Of a stretch of DNA of 64,000 bases, positions 62,374 through 64,000 are shown piece after piece (the stretch's first letter is position 1; each line of letters begins with the position of its first letter). The DNA is from an uncultured Tenacibaculum sp. (lineage in GTDB: Bacteria > Bacteroidota > Bacteroidia > Flavobacteriales > Flavobacteriaceae): NCBI RefSeq assembly GCF_947495995.1, contig NZ_CANMAX010000003.1, positions 372,001 to 436,000 on the forward strand. Reading direction: 5' to 3'. The position numbers and the translations under genes were made by a program. Under the pieces are notes generated by a model. The model worked only from the letters and a program-made list of their open reading frames with translations, did not search any database and was not told where the DNA came from.

Positions 62374-62901
62374 TTATTTTGATTTTACACCAACAAAATT
62401 GTCAGACTTTAGTTTAAATAACACATTAAAGGTTGTTAAACTACCGTAAATACGTGTAATATATTGTTGTAAGTCAATCTTATCTTGATCTTCAAGTGTT
62501 TTGCTAGAATTAATTTTTTGTTCCATTACTCTAATACGATCTCTCACCATTACAATTTTATGGAAAAACGTATCAATCGGAATTTCTTTAGAAGCTAAAT
62601 TAGTATCAGCAGGTTCAATAATTAATTTTCCGCCTTTAAATTTATCTGAAATAGGAACAACTTCAGAAACATCGCTCCACTTCTTTAAAATATTACGTAA
62701 TGTATTTTCAACTTCAGAAAAACTTATGGTATCTACTTCATCTTCTACAGCTTCGATAACTTCAAATTCAGCATCCAAACCAATTGTTTCCAATCCGTTT
62801 TCTTGAAAAGTTACCCAATAATACCTACTATCAACGTTAGTAACAACGCCAAAACCATATTCAGAATGATTAATTCTAGAACCAATTCCTAATAATTTCA
62901 T
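62374..62901 (-). CDS. Conserved hypothetical protein with SH3-like N-terminus
   Basis: A 175-residue soluble protein. The first 45 residues (GIGSRINHSEYGFGVVTNVDSRYYWVTFQENG) look like a CarD/Tudor- or SH3-type beta-barrel seen in nucleic-acid-associated proteins. The remainder is acidic and helical (ENTLRNILKKWSDV; RIRVMEQKINSSKTLEDQDKI). No enzyme motif is present. It is divergent from the nucleoid-associated protein gene, 59 nt apart, and may be involved in DNA or chromatin structure; that is inference. Confidence 0.7.
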   Translation of the reverse strand: MKLLGIGSRINHSEYGFGVVTNVDSRYYWVTFQENGLETIGLDAEFEVIEAVEDEVDTISFSEVENTLRNILKKWSDVSEVVPISDKFKGGKLIIEPADTNLASKEIPIDTFFHKIVMVRDRIRVMEQKINSSKTLEDQDKIDLQQYITRIYGSLTTFNVLFKLKSDNFVGVKSK

Positions 62902-62933
62902 ATTTCAACTATTTTAAACGATACTAAAATACG

Positions 62934-62941
62934 TATTTTTG
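62934..62941 (+). promoter_or_regulatory. Promoter -7 box for the nucleoid-associated protein gene
   Basis: TATTTTTG matches TAnnTTTG, 19 nt before the ATG at 62961. Confidence 0.5.
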
Positions 62942-62960
62942 TGACCTAATTTTTTGAAAA

Positions 62961-64000
62961 ATGATTAAAAGAACTCGAGCAGAACTAACAAAATGTATCA
63001 TTCATAAAGTTGCGAATAAGTACAATAGTGGTAAAAATTCATTATCAGAAAGTTTAGTTCGTTTTGATGAAGAAAGCTACGAACTATTAATGCCTTTTTT
63101 ATTAAAACCTTTTGGTACAGTAACACAGAGTTACCGTTTTAATCATCATGCAGATGTTCGATTAAATGAAATTAATAATTACGCTTCTAAGATTTTTGAA
63201 GATGAAGAAACTTTTATCGAGCATTCTAAGAATATTGTGAATCATTTATACGAGCAGTCAAATTCTGCACAAATTAAAACAGGAGATGTTTTAGTTGTGT
63301 TGTTTGAAGGTTTAGAATATAAAGATGTATTAACGGAAGCTGTTGGAGTTTTTAAAATTGAGAATAAGGTTGATTTCTTTCAAACTTATTTAGATGATGA
63401 TAGTTTTGATGTTGTTGTTCAGAAAGGAATTTCTACTAAAAAATTAGATAAAGGTTGTTTAATCTTAAATTCTTCAGATACAGAGGGAACTGTAGTGTTG
63501 TCTGTAGATAATAATAATTACGATGCGCAATATTGGATCAAGAATTTCTTGAATGTGAAATATGCAGATGATAGAAATTTACATACGCAGCATTATTTAG
63601 AATTATGTAGAGATTTTTCTGAAGAAATTATTAAACCTGAATACGGTAAGCACGAACAAGGGAACTTTTTAGCTAATACAGTTGATTATTTTAAAGAGCA
63701 TGAAAGTGTAGATTATCATACATTTAAAGATGAAATCTTTGAAGATGAAAAGCATAAAGACATGTTTGAAGATTATAAGAAACATTTCGAGAAGCTAAAT
63801 GATGTATTAGTAAGGAACAATTTCGAAGTTTCTGATATCGTATTAAAGAAAGAAAAAGGGAAGCTTAAAACAGAAATTAAGTTAGATACAAATATTCAGA
63901 TAAAGATTGATATTGATGCACCTGATGCTGCTTCTGAATACTTAGAAAGAGGTTATGATGAGGATAAAAAAATGAAGTTTTACAAAGTGTATTATAACGC
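62961..64000 (+). CDS. Nucleoid-associated protein (NdpA/YejK family), 3' end cut by window
   Basis: An open frame starts at ATG 62961 (MIKRTRAELTKCIIHKVANKYNSG) and runs off the window after about 346 codons. The pattern matches the 37-kDa nucleoid-associated protein family (NA37, YejK): an N-terminal part with SQTxRF-like core (TVTQSYRFNHHADVRLNEI), GDVLVVLFEGLEYKDVLTEAVGVFKI, and YWIKNFLNVKYADDRNLHTQHYLELCRDF. The family binds double-stranded DNA in the nucleoid. The missing end is probably short. It is divergent from the SH3-like unknown protein. Confidence 0.85.
   Translation, partial: MIKRTRAELTKCIIHKVANKYNSGKNSLSESLVRFDEESYELLMPFLLKPFGTVTQSYRFNHHADVRLNEINNYASKIFEDEETFIEHSKNIVNHLYEQSNSAQIKTGDVLVVLFEGLEYKDVLTEAVGVFKIENKVDFFQTYLDDDSFDVVVQKGISTKKLDKGCLILNSSDTEGTVVLSVDNNNYDAQYWIKNFLNVKYADDRNLHTQHYLELCRDFSEEIIKPEYGKHEQGNFLANTVDYFKEHESVDYHTFKDEIFEDEKHKDMFEDYKKHFEKLNDVLVRNNFEVSDIVLKKEKGKLKTEIKLDTNIQIKIDIDAPDAASEYLERGYDEDKKMKFYKVYYN

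Noticed and set aside
1..64000. tRNA, rRNA, insertion sequence or prophage
   Set aside because: No cloverleaf with a GTTCRA loop, rRNA segment, transposase, integrase or phage structural gene was found in the gaps or frames.

Overview
The window is one contiguous piece of an AT-rich (about one third G+C by eye) chromosome from a member of the Bacteroidota, most probably a marine, gliding Flavobacteriaceae (Tenacibaculum/Polaribacter-like). The grounds are an alternative complex III (act) operon joined to cytochrome oxidase genes, gldA, several SusC/porin-type outer-membrane proteins, DUF5686, promoter -7 boxes of the TAnnTTTG type, few Shine-Dalgarno sequences, and short GG-leader peptides of the Bacteroidota type. 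The genus is an inference. No rRNA, tRNA, CRISPR array, insertion sequence or prophage was seen.

Layout. 1-10.4 kb: respiratory operon actA(end)-B-C-D-E-F-coxB-coxA, closed by a strong terminator. 10.5-15.1 kb: ruvB, then a sulfur group (SulP anion permease, a CstB-like persulfide dioxygenase/rhodanese fusion, a rhodanese lipoprotein). 15.1-19.7 kb (minus): a TonB-dependent receptor behind a TPP riboswitch, with arfB, a NadR-like kinase, a PnuC-type transporter and a thiamine-binding protein upstream, together a probable thiamine uptake and salvage locus. 19.7-25.3 kb: an accessory stretch with unknown secreted or membrane proteins, an Imm11-like gene, a 7-bp tandem repeat, a phosphopantetheinyl transferase and ahcY. 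25.4-30 kb: a tightly overlapping run of DUF2891 lipoprotein, NRAMP-like transporter and pxpA-pxpB-pxpC (5-oxoprolinase).

30-38.4 kb: a GG-leader peptide, a TlpA-like lipoprotein, the replicative polymerase dnaE with a fused proofreading domain, intergenic repeats, an aldonolactone-oxidase-like flavoprotein and a HAD phosphatase. 38.4-48 kb (minus): a micro-peptide, gldA, a GNAT, folA, thyA, a pair of paralogous six-cysteine GG-like-leader peptides, a secreted caspase-like protein, a CNT nucleoside transporter with an extra N-terminal domain, a bifunctional-nuclease family protein and etfAB. 48-64 kb: pdhB, DUF5686 protein, ppa and hppA, an Lrp regulator divergent from a PLP gamma-lyase, a membrane hydrolase, nhaC, another GG-leader peptide, a putative porin, rnhB, a conserved hypothetical, and the start of a nucleoid-associated protein cut by the window end.

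Most of the window is core metabolism. The least explained parts are: (i) four or five scattered small peptides with double-glycine-like leaders, including a tandem cysteine-rich pair next to palindromes and a caspase-like secreted protein; (ii) an NRAMP-family transporter without the usual metal ligands, inside a 5-oxoprolinase operon; (iii) a membrane protein that looks like a site-2 protease without catalytic residues. None of these was tested by database search; they rest on reading the sequence.
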